Source: Methylobacterium segetis (GTDB taxonomy: Bacteria > Pseudomonadota > Alphaproteobacteria > Rhizobiales > Beijerinckiaceae). From it: 60,795 nucleotides of DNA. The stretch lies in contig NZ_SMNT01000021.1 of NCBI RefSeq assembly GCF_004348265.1, forward strand, positions 1 through 60,795, written 5' to 3'. Below the pieces are notes generated by a model that was not told the origin of the DNA, ran no database searches, and was given only the letters and a program-made list of their open reading frames with translations. A program made the translations under genes and the position numbers. Positions 1 through 7,824 of the stretch are shown here, in pieces (the stretch's first letter is position 1; every line of letters starts with the position of its first letter).

Positions 1-1
1 G

Positions 2-181
2 GGGGCGGCGGAGGCGGGCCTCGAGACGCTGGCGACGCTGACGATGCCGGCTCTCGACCCGGTGATCGCGCCGATCGTCTACGCCGTGCCGATGCAGTTG
101 ATCGCCTATCACACGGCCGTATTCATGGGCAAAGACGTCGACCAGCCGCGGAACCTCGCCAAGTCCGTCACGGTGGAATAG
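2..181 (+). CDS. glmS: Glucosamine--fructose-6-phosphate aminotransferase, C-terminal end (partial)
   Basis: The window opens inside this gene; only the last 59 residues are present. They end in the signature GlmS tail, reading AYHTAV, then [15 protein letters not shown] and a TAG stop. That tail belongs to the second SIS (sugar isomerase) domain, which binds fructose-6-phosphate. GlmS makes glucosamine-6-phosphate from fructose-6-phosphate and glutamine, the first step towards UDP-GlcNAc for peptidoglycan and LPS, in the cytoplasm. The glutaminase domain lies outside the window, so intactness cannot be judged. The last 19 bases of the gene are the first unit of a three-unit tandem repeat that runs past the stop. 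Confidence 0.93.
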   Translation, partial: GAAEAGLETLATLTMPALDPVIAPIVYAVPMQLIAYHTAVFMGKDVDQPRNLAKSVTVE

Positions 182-219
182 GCCCGTCACGGGGGAATAG
201 GTCCGTCACGGTCGAGTGA
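163..219. repeat. Three tandem 19-bp units across the glmS stop codon
   Basis: Unit 1 (163-181) is GTCCGTCACGGTGGAATAG and includes the glmS stop. Unit 2 (182-200) differs at 2 positions and unit 3 (201-219) at 4 positions. The unit length is not a multiple of three, so the extra copies lie outside the reading frame and do not lengthen the protein. Slippage duplication of the gene end is the simplest origin. Confidence 0.85.
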
Positions 220-303
220 GCCGGTAGCGACGGATCTCCCGCGCTCGCGCGTCGCTCGGCCCTGGCACGATGCGGCTGCCGGGCTAAATCGTTCCGAGAC
301 GGC

Positions 304-350
304 TCGCCCTCCGACGGCTGCGGTTTCCCGCCGCCGCGTCCGGAGGGCGA
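304..350. terminator. 10-bp perfect inverted repeat between glmS and the acyl-CoA dehydrogenase gene
   Basis: TCGCCCTCCG at 304-313 is exactly complementary to CGGAGGGCGA at 341-350, with 27 bases between that can pair further. It follows glmS and ends 24 bases before the next start codon. There is no T run, so it could be a weak terminator for glmS or a leader hairpin for the downstream gene. Confidence 0.4.
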
Positions 351-374
351 TCTCTCCCGACGGAACGAGGCGAG

Positions 375-1598
375 ATGACGAACGGGACTTCGAGAGATGC
401 CGCGCACCCGGGTGCCGCGGTCGCCTCCTTCGTCTGGGAGGACCCCTTCCTGCTCGACGACCAGTTGACCGAGGACGAGCGCGCGATCCGCGAGACGGCA
501 CGCGCGTTCTCGCAGGACCAGCTCCTTCCCGGCATCGTCGCGGCCTACGCGGAGGAGCGCACCGACCGCTCCCTCTTCGCCCGCATGGGCGAGGTCGGGC
601 TCCTCGGGCTGACGCTTCCGGAAACGTATGGCTGCGCGAATGCGAGCCATGTCGCCTACGGCCTCGTCGCTCGCGAGATCGAGCGCATCGATTCCGGCTA
701 TCGCTCGATGATGAGCGTGCAATCCTCCCTCGTGATGTACCCGATTTTCGCCTACGGCGACGAGGATCAGCGCAGGCGTCTCCTGCCGAAGCTCGCCAGC
801 GGCGCGTGGGTCGGCTGTTTCGGTCTCACCGAGCCCGATGCGGGCTCCGACCCGGCCGGCATGTTCACCCGCGCGCGCGCCATCGACGGAGGCTACAGGC
901 TGAGCGGGACCAAGAGCTGGATCTCGAACGCACCGATCGCGGATGTCTTCGTGGTCTGGGCGAAGTCGGATGCGCATGGCGGTGCGATCCGCGGCTTCGT
1001 GCTCGAGAGGGGCCAGCGCGGCCTCTCGACACCCAGGATCGAGGGCAAGCTCTCCCTGCGCGCCTCCGTCACGGGCGAGATCGTGATAGAGGACGTGGAG
1101 GTGCCGGATTCCGCTCTCCTGCCGAACGTCTCCGGCCTCAAGGGTCCGTTCGGCTGCCTGAACCGTGCGCGCTATGGAATCTCCTGGGGCGCGATGGGCG
1201 CGGCCGAGGATTGCTGGCACCGGGCGCGCGCCTACACCCTCGATCGGAAGCAGTTCGGGCGGCCGTTGGCCCAGACCCAACTCGTGCAGAAGAAGCTCGC
1301 CGACATGCAGACCGAGATCGCGCTCGGATTGCAGGCGTCCCTGCGGGTCGGGCGCCTGTTCGACGAGGGCCGCGCGACTCCGGAGATGATCAGCCTGATC
1401 AAGCGCAACAATTGCGGCAAGGCTCTCGACATTGCCCGGACCGCCCGCGACATGCACGGCGGCAACGGCATCATGGGCGCGTACCACGTGATGCGCCACG
1501 CCCAGAACCTCGAGACGGTCAACACCTACGAGGGGACACACGACGTCCACGCCCTGATTCTGGGCCGCGCGCAGACGGGGCTGCAAGCCTTCGGCTGA
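375..1598 (+). CDS. gcdH: Acyl-CoA dehydrogenase, glutaryl-CoA dehydrogenase type
   Basis: A 407-residue flavoprotein with the full acyl-CoA dehydrogenase fold. The FAD/substrate segment [14 protein letters not shown] lies near residue 155, the FAD-binding [13 protein letters not shown] segment near 290, and the C-terminal motif [16 protein letters not shown] carries the catalytic base Glu386. The TYEGTHD context is that of glutaryl-CoA dehydrogenases, which oxidise and decarboxylate glutaryl-CoA to crotonyl-CoA in lysine and tryptophan breakdown, passing electrons to ETF. The length matches the family. It stands alone between glmS and htpG, so no pathway partner supports the exact substrate. 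The ATG follows ACGAGGCGAG, an acceptable ribosome binding site. Confidence 0.85.
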   Translation: MTNGTSRDAAHPGAAVASFVWEDPFLLDDQLTEDERAIRETARAFSQDQLLPGIVAAYAEERTDRSLFARMGEVGLLGLTLPETYGCANASHVAYGLVAREIERIDSGYRSMMSVQSSLVMYPIFAYGDEDQRRRLLPKLASGAWVGCFGLTEPDAGSDPAGMFTRARAIDGGYRLSGTKSWISNAPIADVFVVWAKSDAHGGAIRGFVLERGQRGLSTPRIEGKLSLRASVTGEIVIEDVEVPDSALLPNVSGLKGPFGCLNRARYGISWGAMGAAEDCWHRARAYTLDRKQFGRPLAQTQLVQKKLADMQTEIALGLQASLRVGRLFDEGRATPEMISLIKRNNCGKALDIARTARDMHGGNGIMGAYHVMRHAQNLETVNTYEGTHDVHALILGRAQTGLQAFG

Positions 1599-1687
1599 GA
1601 CCGTGGCTCCGAGCCGCTAGAGCATTGAATTCGGCTCGATGCGACGGCATATCGGCCCCGGTTTTTTCGCGGAGCGGAGGCTACACC

Positions 1688-3520
1688 TTGAGCGAGACCG
1701 TGGAGCGGCACGAATTCGGTGCCGAGGTCGGGCGCCTGTTGGACCTCGTCGTCCACGCCCTGTATTCCGACCGGGAAATCTTCCTGCGCGAGCTCGTGGC
1801 GAACGCGGCGGACGCGATGGACCGGCGCCGTTTCGAGGCGCTGACCGCTGCGGGCCCGGCGCTTCCCCCCGACGCCAAGGTCCGGATCATCCCGGACAAG
1901 GCGGCGCGCACGCTGACGCTGTCGGATGCCGGCATCGGCATGTCGAAGGAGGATCTCGCCCAGAATCTCGGGACGATCGCCCGCTCCGGCACCCGGGCCT
2001 TTAGCCAGACGCTCGCCGAGGCGAAGCCGGACGAGCGCCCGAGCCTGATCGGCCAGTTCGGCGTCGGCTTCTACTCGGCCTTCATGGTGGCGGACCGCGT
2101 GACGGTGACCTCGCGACGTGCGGGCTCGGACGAGGCCTGGACCTGGGCCTCCGACGGCGGCGGCAGCTACACCCTGCAGCAGGCCGAGCGGCCGGATCCC
2201 GGCACCGACATCGTGCTGCACCTCAAGGAGGACGCCGACGAGTACCTGGAGCCCTATCGCCTCGACCATGTCGTGCGGAAATGGGCGGACTTCATCACCG
2301 TCCCGATCGCCATCGTGCAGGAGGGCCGCGAGGAGGCGGCGAACCAGGGCACCGCGCTCTGGCGCAAGCCGAAATCCGAGATCACGGAAGAGCAATACGC
2401 GGAGTTCTACCGCCAGGTCGGCATGAACTTCGACAAGCCCTGGGCCACCCTGCACTGGCGGGCCGAAGGAGCGCTCGAATTCTCGGCGCTGCTGTTCGTG
2501 CCCGGCATGAAGCCGTTCCAGGCGCTCGACAACGAGCGCGAGAGCAAGGTCCGCCTGCACGTGCGGCGCATGTTCATCACGGATGAGGCGGGGCTGCTGC
2601 CCTCCTGGCTGCGCTTCGTCCAGGGCGTGGTGGACACGGAGGACCTGCCCCTCAACGTCTCCCGCGAGATGCTGCAGGCGACGCCCGCGCTCGCCAAGAT
2701 CCGCCGCGCGGTCACGGGACGGGTGCTGTCTGAACTCGCCACCCGCGCCAAGGAGGCGGATTCCTACGCTGCGTTCTGGGAGAATTTCGGCCCCGTCCTG
2801 AAGGAGGGCATCTACGAGGACCACGAGCGGCGCGGTGAGATCGCCCCGCTCCTCCGCTTCCGCTCCTCAGCCGTCGAGGGATGGACCTCCCTGCCGGACT
2901 ACGTGGCACGGATGAAGGACGGGCAGGAGGCGATCTACTACCTCGTGGCCGACGATGTGGACGCGCTCAGGAAGTCGCCGCAGCTCGAGGGCTTCCGCGC
3001 CCGCGGCGTCGAGGTGCTCCTGCTCTCCGATCACGTGGATGCCTTCTGGCCGGAGGCCCTCGCCCGCTTCGAGGAGAAGCCCCTCCGGTCGGTCACGCAG
3101 GGCAGCGTCGATCTCTCGAAATTCGCGGCCGGAGAGGAGAGCGCGGAAGCGCCCGAGAGCCTCGACGCCCTCGTGGCAGCGATCAAGGGCGCGCTGAGCG
3201 GCGAGGTCTCGGATGTGCGCGTCACCGACCGGCTCGTCGACAGCGCCGTGGTGCTCTCCGCCTCGGGAGGTGGCCCCGACCTCCAGATGCAGCGCCTGCT
3301 GCGCCGGGCGGGGCGGGCGGCAGCGGGCCTGCCGATCCTGGAGATCAACCCGCGCCACCCGCTGATCCGCTCGCTCGCCGAGGGGCCGGAGGGCGACGTC
3401 GCGGATGCCGCCGGCACGCTCCTCGACCTCGCCCGCATCCAGGACGGCGACTCCCCCCGCGATCCCGTCGCTTTCGCCCGCACGGTCGCCGCGGCCCTGG
3501 CCTTGCCGAAGCCGGCCTAA
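1688..3520 (+). CDS. htpG: Molecular chaperone HtpG (Hsp90 family)
   Basis: A 610-residue cytoplasmic ATP-dependent chaperone, close to the usual bacterial length of about 620. The N-terminal GHKL ATPase is complete: [11 protein letters not shown] at 35-45, DAGIG at 80-84 and GQFGVGFYS at 122-130. The middle domain has the conserved [11 protein letters not shown] stretch, and a C-terminal dimerisation domain follows. The frame is open far upstream inside gcdH, but homology starts at the TTG at 1688, which sits seven bases after a GGAGG site; I therefore call a TTG start and protein [10 protein letters not shown]. It is transcribed alone, 89 bases after gcdH and upstream of a tRNA gene. Confidence 0.93.
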   Translation: MSETVERHEFGAEVGRLLDLVVHALYSDREIFLRELVANAADAMDRRRFEALTAAGPALPPDAKVRIIPDKAARTLTLSDAGIGMSKEDLAQNLGTIARSGTRAFSQTLAEAKPDERPSLIGQFGVGFYSAFMVADRVTVTSRRAGSDEAWTWASDGGGSYTLQQAERPDPGTDIVLHLKEDADEYLEPYRLDHVVRKWADFITVPIAIVQEGREEAANQGTALWRKPKSEITEEQYAEFYRQVGMNFDKPWATLHWRAEGALEFSALLFVPGMKPFQALDNERESKVRLHVRRMFITDEAGLLPSWLRFVQGVVDTEDLPLNVSREMLQATPALAKIRRAVTGRVLSELATRAKEADSYAAFWENFGPVLKEGIYEDHERRGEIAPLLRFRSSAVEGWTSLPDYVARMKDGQEAIYYLVADDVDALRKSPQLEGFRARGVEVLLLSDHVDAFWPEALARFEEKPLRSVTQGSVDLSKFAAGEESAEAPESLDALVAAIKGALSGEVSDVRVTDRLVDSAVVLSASGGGPDLQMQRLLRRAGRAAAGLPILEINPRHPLIRSLAEGPEGDVADAAGTLLDLARIQDGDSPRDPVAFARTVAAALALPKPA

Positions 3521-3663
3521 CAGCCGCCTTGGGGCCCGGTCGCACTGGCCGGGCTGCCCGCGACGGTCGTGGGGCGGGTGTCTGCGGCGTGATCGCGCGC
3601 GAACCGCTTGTCGGAGCGTGAGCACGTGTGCTAGGCACCGCCCGTCTCGTCGAGGCACCTCGC

Positions 3664-3753
3664 GGAGAGGTGGCAGAGCGGTTGAATGCACCGCACTCGA
3701 AATGCGGCATGCCTGCAAGGGCATCGGGGGTTCGAATCCCTCCCTCTCCGCCA
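3664..3753 (+). tRNA. serU: tRNA-Ser, anticodon CGA
   Basis: A 90-base class II tRNA with a seven-pair acceptor stem, GGAGAGG at 3664-3670 against CCTCTCC at 3743-3749, then G and an encoded CCA. The anticodon arm CCGCA-CTCGAAA-TGCGG puts CGA at 3698-3700, which reads UCG serine codons. The long variable arm (GCATGCCTGCAAGGGCATC region) and the T loop GGTTCGAATCC are in place. The symbol is given by analogy with E. coli. Confidence 0.95.
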
Positions 3754-3757
3754 CTTC

Positions 3758-3782
3758 GCTCAAGTCGCTCCGAGACTTGAGC
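3758..3782. terminator. Hairpin just after tRNA-Ser
   Basis: GCTCAAGTC at 3758-3766 pairs perfectly with GACTTGAGC at 3774-3782 across a seven-base loop, five bases beyond the tRNA CCA end. No T run follows. It is likely a processing or termination structure for the tRNA transcript. Confidence 0.5.
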
Positions 3783-3980
3783 CACGGCACGCATCTCTCA
3801 GCTCGCCTCGATCGGTCCTCCGTCGGCCGGCAGGTCCGATCTGGATGTAACCCTCGTCAGCCCGTACGCAGCGCTCGTCTGCGTGGACGGTACTTCGCCG
3901 GCTTCGACTTCGCTGCTACCGGAACGCGGCCCGGCAGCGCGACGCCGCATGGTCGGGACCCGGCGAAGAGGTGAGCGTAG

Positions 3981-5270
3981 ATGGACGAGACCGTATCCCG
4001 CAAAGTGCTCTGGCGGCTCGTTCCGTTCCTGATGCTCTGCTACTTCGCGGCCTTCCTCGACCGGGTGAATGTCGGCTTCGCGGCGCTGACGATGAACCGG
4101 GACCTCGGCCTCTCCGCCGCCGTCTACGGTCTCGGCGCCGGGATCTTCGTCCTCGGCTACTTCCTGTTCGAGGTGCCCAGCAACATCATCCTGGAGAAGG
4201 TCGGGGCGCGCCGCTGGATCGCGCGCATCATGATCACGTGGTCCCTCGTCTCGGGCTGCACCGCCTTCGTGGCGGGCGAGTGGTCGTTCTACCTCGTGCG
4301 CTTCCTGCTCGGGGTTGCCGAGGCGGGCTTCTTCCCCGGCATCATCTTCTACCTGACGAACTGGTTCCCGTCCGAGCAGCGCGGGAAGGTCGTCGGCACC
4401 TTCATGATGGCCATCCCGATCTCCTCCATCATCGGTTCGCCCCTCTCCGCCTGGATCATGGCCGCCACAGACGGATCGCACGGTCTCGCCGGCTGGCAGT
4501 GGCTCTACCTGATCGAGGCGGCTCCGAGCTTCCTTCTAGGCTTCGCCGTGCTCGCCTACCTGACCGATCGGCCCGAGGAGGCCCGCTGGCTCGCACCCGA
4601 GGAGCGCCGCTGGCTGAGCGAGCGGATCGCGCGCGACCGGCGGGAGAAGGTCGAGGTCCGGAAGATCAGCCTCGCGCAGGCCCTGGTTCATCCGCGCGTG
4701 CTCGGCCTCAGCCTCGTCTATTTCGGAATCAGCACCGGGCTCTACGGCATCGGCCTGTGGCTGCCGCAGATCGTCCGGGAGTTCGGGCTCAGCACGCTCC
4801 AGACCGGGTTCGTCACGGCCATCCCCTACGCGGTCTCGGCGGTGGGCATGGTCCTGTGGACGCGCCACTCCGACGCGAAGATGGAGCGCACGTGGCACGT
4901 CGCCCTTCCTGCGGTCGTCGGTGGTCTCGCCCTGGCGGCGGCGGGTTACGCGCCCTCGCCCGCCCTCTCCATGGCGGCGCTCAGCCTCGCGGCGCTCGGC
5001 GTCTTCTGCGCGATGCCGACCTTCTGGACGCTGCCCACCGCACTCCTGACCGGAAGCGCAGCCGCGGGCGGAATCGCCCTGATCAACTCGATCGGCGGCC
5101 TCGGCGGCTTCGTGGGTCCGTACATGATCGGCTGGATCAAGGACGCGACGGGCCAGTTCGGCCTCGCGCTGCTGGCGATCGCGGGCTTCATGGTCGCCGC
5201 GGGCCTGCTGACGCTCGTGGTCGGCTCGGTCCGCCCGGCACTCCGCGACAAGCCCTCGCCGGCCGAATGA
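3981..5270 (+). CDS. MFS transporter, anion:cation symporter (ACS) family
   Basis: A 429-residue inner-membrane carrier with about 12 hydrophobic segments. The start LMLCYFAAFLDRVNVGFAAL, followed by GYFLFEVPSNIILEKVGARRWIAR, is the signature of the ACS/phthalate-permease family, whose members import organic anions such as tartrate, phthalate, sugar acids or 4-hydroxyphenylacetate with protons. The loop after TM6 (about residues 195-230) is charged as usual. The ATG follows GAAGAGGTGAGCG. No catabolic genes adjoin it, so the substrate is unknown. Confidence 0.82.
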   Translation: MDETVSRKVLWRLVPFLMLCYFAAFLDRVNVGFAALTMNRDLGLSAAVYGLGAGIFVLGYFLFEVPSNIILEKVGARRWIARIMITWSLVSGCTAFVAGEWSFYLVRFLLGVAEAGFFPGIIFYLTNWFPSEQRGKVVGTFMMAIPISSIIGSPLSAWIMAATDGSHGLAGWQWLYLIEAAPSFLLGFAVLAYLTDRPEEARWLAPEERRWLSERIARDRREKVEVRKISLAQALVHPRVLGLSLVYFGISTGLYGIGLWLPQIVREFGLSTLQTGFVTAIPYAVSAVGMVLWTRHSDAKMERTWHVALPAVVGGLALAAAGYAPSPALSMAALSLAALGVFCAMPTFWTLPTALLTGSAAAGGIALINSIGGLGGFVGPYMIGWIKDATGQFGLALLAIAGFMVAAGLLTLVVGSVRPALRDKPSPAE

Positions 5271-5400
5271 GCGGGGTCCGCGACCGAGGCGCCCTCGCTC
5301 AGCGAGGCGGATCGGGAGGCGGTGCGCAAGCGGACCCACCGACACGAGGCTCGCGGAATCGGCCAATTCATCGGGAGGGCAAGGCCGAGAGGAGGGCGCG

Positions 5401-5586
5401 ATGGACGAGGAGACGATCAAGAGGCTGTCCGACGCCGTCCACGAGGCCGCGAGCGCGCTGAACAGGGCGATGGCCTACGCGGTCCAGAGCGGGCTCCGCG
5501 TCGACATCGAGCCCGAGCCCTCACACCTGTCGGTCGGTTACAACCCGATCCCGATCCTCAGGGTCCACGTCTACCAGGAGCGGTAG
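5401..5586 (+). CDS. Small hypothetical protein, 61 aa
   Basis: An acidic 61-residue protein with no signal peptide or membrane segment. It has a helical first half (MDEETIKRLSDAVHEAASALNRAMAYAV) and a second half ending in short hydrophobic strands (SVGYNPIPILRVHVYQER). The ATG is placed by a strong GAGAGGAGG ribosome binding site ending a few bases upstream. Codon use matches the neighbours. No function is recognised; it sits between the MFS gene and a minus-strand group of exported proteins. Confidence 0.6.
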   Translation: MDEETIKRLSDAVHEAASALNRAMAYAVQSGLRVDIEPEPSHLSVGYNPIPILRVHVYQER

Positions 5587-5611
5587 CCGCGGACCGCGAG
5601 GCGGACGACAC

Positions 5612-5839
5612 TCAGCGTCGATAGCCGCGCCGGTACACGACGGTTCTCGGCCCGCGATAACTGCGCCGCACCACGGTGCTCCGCGCGCCATGATAGCCGC
5701 GCCGGACTCCGACCGCCGCGTTTGGCCCGACGCAGCCGGCCCGCACCACGCCTCGGGCGCAGACGACGGCGCCCGCGTCCACGGGCACCATCCCGAGAAG
5801 GCCCACCGCGACGGCGAGAGCCGGCAGAAGCTGTTTCAT
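5612..5839 (-). CDS. Small secreted Arg/Gly/Tyr-rich protein, 75 aa
   Basis: It begins with a clean signal peptide (MKQLLPALAVAVGLLGMVPVDAGA). The mature part has two cysteines in VCARGVVRAGCVGPNAAVGV and then a basic tail of short repeats (RRGYHGARSTVVRRSYRGPRTVVYRRGYRR). I recognise the CxRGVxRAGCxGPNxAV pattern as a small exported protein type common in Methylobacterium and Bradyrhizobium, of unknown function. A GGAG site precedes the ATG. Confidence 0.65.
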   Translation of the reverse strand: MKQLLPALAVAVGLLGMVPVDAGAVVCARGVVRAGCVGPNAAVGVRRGYHGARSTVVRRSYRGPRTVVYRRGYRR

Positions 5840-6002
5840 CGCACAATCTCCACTTCGCTCGGTGGCGGTGAGGACCGGGGCGTCCCCGACCCCAACGGGA
5901 CCGCACCCGCCCTCGTCAGGCGGGCGAGATCAAATCTGGCGCGAGCCCGCGATCGATGGCGCCGGGGCGCAAGCGTCCGCTGCCACCAGGCCCCCGGACG
6001 GC

Positions 6003-6551
6003 TCAGGGGGTCGCGAGCATGCGCAGGCAGGTTCCGGCCTTCTCCGCGGCGGGGCGCGCATCCGCCTCGCTGATCTTGCCGGCCTCCACGAGGGAGCGCG
6101 TCTGGGCCACGACGGTGTCGCGCAGCGTCTCCAGGCTCTTCATGTTGCGGATGGAGGCGTCGTAGATGATCCGGGAATCGGCCGGCAGGCCTGCCGCGCA
6201 ATGGGCCGCGGCCGGGTTTCCGCCCCCCGCCTGTGCCATCTGCTTCGGCGCGGAAGCGCCGGTCGCCGTCACGGGCTCCGCCGGGGCAGCCGCGGCCGAA
6301 GGCGCTGCCGCGTTGGTCGCGGCGACGGCCGTACCGGCAAGGGCGGCGCCCGCCAGGGCCGAACCGGCGAGCGCGGCGCCCGGGGCACAACGCCAGCAGC
6401 GGGCGAAATACGCCTCGCGCGCCAGGGCCGGCCGTGCGACGCCGCCCACCGCGACGCCGCGCCACCCCCGCGCAACCCAGAATGCGTCGGCAGGCGCCGC
6501 GAACCCGGCGATGGTCGCGCCGGCGAGGATCGTAAGAACAAGCCGTCGCAT
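6003..6551 (-). CDS. Exported Ala-rich hypothetical protein, 182 aa
   Basis: The protein starts MRRLVLTILAGATIAGFAAPADA, a signal peptide, and is placed by a GGGAGG site just before the ATG. The mature N-terminal half is low-complexity Ala/Gly (repeats of the type LAGSALAGAALAGTA). A separate charged helical C-terminal domain of about 70 residues follows (SRIIYDASIRNMKSLETLRD through ADARPAAEKAG) with two cysteines. It starts 11 bases after the DUF2092 gene stop, so the two are almost certainly one transcription unit. The open frame continues upstream into that gene, but that part is a shadow. Function unknown. Confidence 0.6.
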   Translation of the reverse strand: MRRLVLTILAGATIAGFAAPADAFWVARGWRGVAVGGVARPALAREAYFARCWRCAPGAALAGSALAGAALAGTAVAATNAAAPSAAAAPAEPVTATGASAPKQMAQAGGGNPAAAHCAAGLPADSRIIYDASIRNMKSLETLRDTVVAQTRSLVEAGKISEADARPAAEKAGTCLRMLATP

Positions 6552-6562
6552 CGCTGCCTCCC

Positions 6563-7363
6563 TCAAGGGTCGGGATTCGGGAAGGGCACGGATTGCGCCC
6601 CCTCGGTGTGGGCCGTCGAGAAGACGCGGTCCTCGATCGGCGGGTCGATGGCCCAGTCGGAGAAGGTGACCGTATTGCGCGGGCGGCCCGGCGCATTCGT
6701 ATCCGTGACCCAAAGCTGGCGTGGCAGGCGATCCTGCACGCCGATCCAGATCTGGGCCTGGGCGTCCCGATCCGCGAAGGAGACGACATCGGTCTCGACA
6801 CCCCCGACGAGGCGCGAGCGTCCCACCACGAAGGCCCGCGTCAGGCCCTGCGTCAGGGCTTGCGCCGGGTCCGTCACGATCATGTCCGCGAAGGCCTGCC
6901 CCTCGCCCGTCGCCGCTGCCTCCGCCTTCAGGGCTGCGTCGAGGCTCGCGGGAGCCGGCTCGGTCGCGACGGTGCGAAGGTCGGGGCGGAAGAGGGTCAG
7001 GCTGCGGCCATCGGCAACGAATTCGCGCGAGGGACCGTCGCCGTCCGTCACGACGCGAAGCCGGTCCGGCCGCAGCAACGCGACGCGGCTGCGCACCGTG
7101 TAGAAGATCGACTGGCCCTCGCCGTTGGGGACGTCGTGGACCGCGACCGCCGTGAAGCTCAGGCTTCGCGCCGCGGCGAGGGCGTCGCCGGCCGATCGCA
7201 GGAGCGCCACCGCAGCCGGCTCGACCATTTCTCCTGCGCCCGGCGGTGCTTGCGCCCCGGCGCGGCGCGCGGATGGCAGAAGCGTCAGGGTCGCCGCGAG
7301 CATGGCAAGACCCGCGGCCGCACGGGCAGACCGGAGCCCGTTCGAGTTCGGGGGCCCTCTCAT
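6563..7363 (-). CDS. DUF2092-type exported protein
   Basis: A 266-residue protein with a basic start and hydrophobic signal (AAAGLAMLAATLTLLPSARRAGA), so probably periplasmic. The body matches the DUF2092 pattern: a helix (AVALLRSAGDALAAARSLSFTAV), then alternating strands with RPDRLRVVTDGDG, REFVADGRSLTLFRPD and a late QIWIGVQDRLPRQLWVTD. This is a LolA/LolB-like half-barrel, so binding of a lipid or other hydrophobic molecule is possible but unproven. Start fixed by GGGAGGG eight bases before the ATG. First gene of a two-gene unit with the 182-aa protein. Confidence 0.7.
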   Translation of the reverse strand: MRGPPNSNGLRSARAAAGLAMLAATLTLLPSARRAGAQAPPGAGEMVEPAAVALLRSAGDALAAARSLSFTAVAVHDVPNGEGQSIFYTVRSRVALLRPDRLRVVTDGDGPSREFVADGRSLTLFRPDLRTVATEPAPASLDAALKAEAAATGEGQAFADMIVTDPAQALTQGLTRAFVVGRSRLVGGVETDVVSFADRDAQAQIWIGVQDRLPRQLWVTDTNAPGRPRNTVTFSDWAIDPPIEDRVFSTAHTEGAQSVPFPNPDP

Positions 7364-7824
7364 CGTTCCCTCCCGACCATCCTGCCCGCGCCGTCACGGC
7401 CCGGCGCGGTGGATCCGCGGCGTCTCACCGGGCCCGCGACCATCACCCGGCACAGGGAGGGGTCGCAGGGACGTACCTCCGGCAGGCTTGTCCGCCGGCC
7501 CCGCACTGCTTGCGCCGTGTGATCGACTTGGCGTCGCAAGCGCAGTGCAGCCGGAGGCCGCAAGCTTTCATCGGCTCTTCCCGGCATTCGGGAAGAGCTT
7601 GTCTGAAACGGAACGAAGATTATGCCCCCGATTATCTCCAGTCCATGCCGAAAACCGTACAAACGTTGCCAAGCAGACACCCCGATGACAACATCTCTTT
7701 TATCGGCTTAATCAAGGAATATCGCAGATTTGGTGCAAACTGTACATTGCACAGACTTCGCATCGCGCGCGGCCAGTTCCTCCGTGCTCCGCCGGGGACT
7801 CCCCGCCGACCGGGAGGACGGGCC
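7364..7824. other. Divergent intergenic region, 461 bp
   Basis: It separates the minus-strand DUF2092 start from the plus-strand TAXI-like gene and should hold both promoters. Its second half (about 7600-7760) is AT-rich for this genome. A 20-base inverted repeat lies at 7733-7752. The frame of the plus-strand gene is open through here, with an ATG at 7645, but I see no coding signal. Confidence 0.6.
7733..7752. promoter_or_regulatory. Candidate operator, GTGCAA-N8-TTGCAC
   Basis: Perfect inverted repeat with arms 7733-7738 and 7747-7752 and an inner TGTACA palindrome at 7741-7746, in the AT-rich part of the divergent region, 73 bases before the TTG start of the TAXI-like gene. Confidence 0.35.

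Noticed and set aside
806..1687. N-terminal extension of HtpG into the acyl-CoA dehydrogenase gene
   Set aside because: The upstream part is an out-of-frame reading of gcdH; the TTG with GGAGG and the start of Hsp90 homology coincide at 1688.
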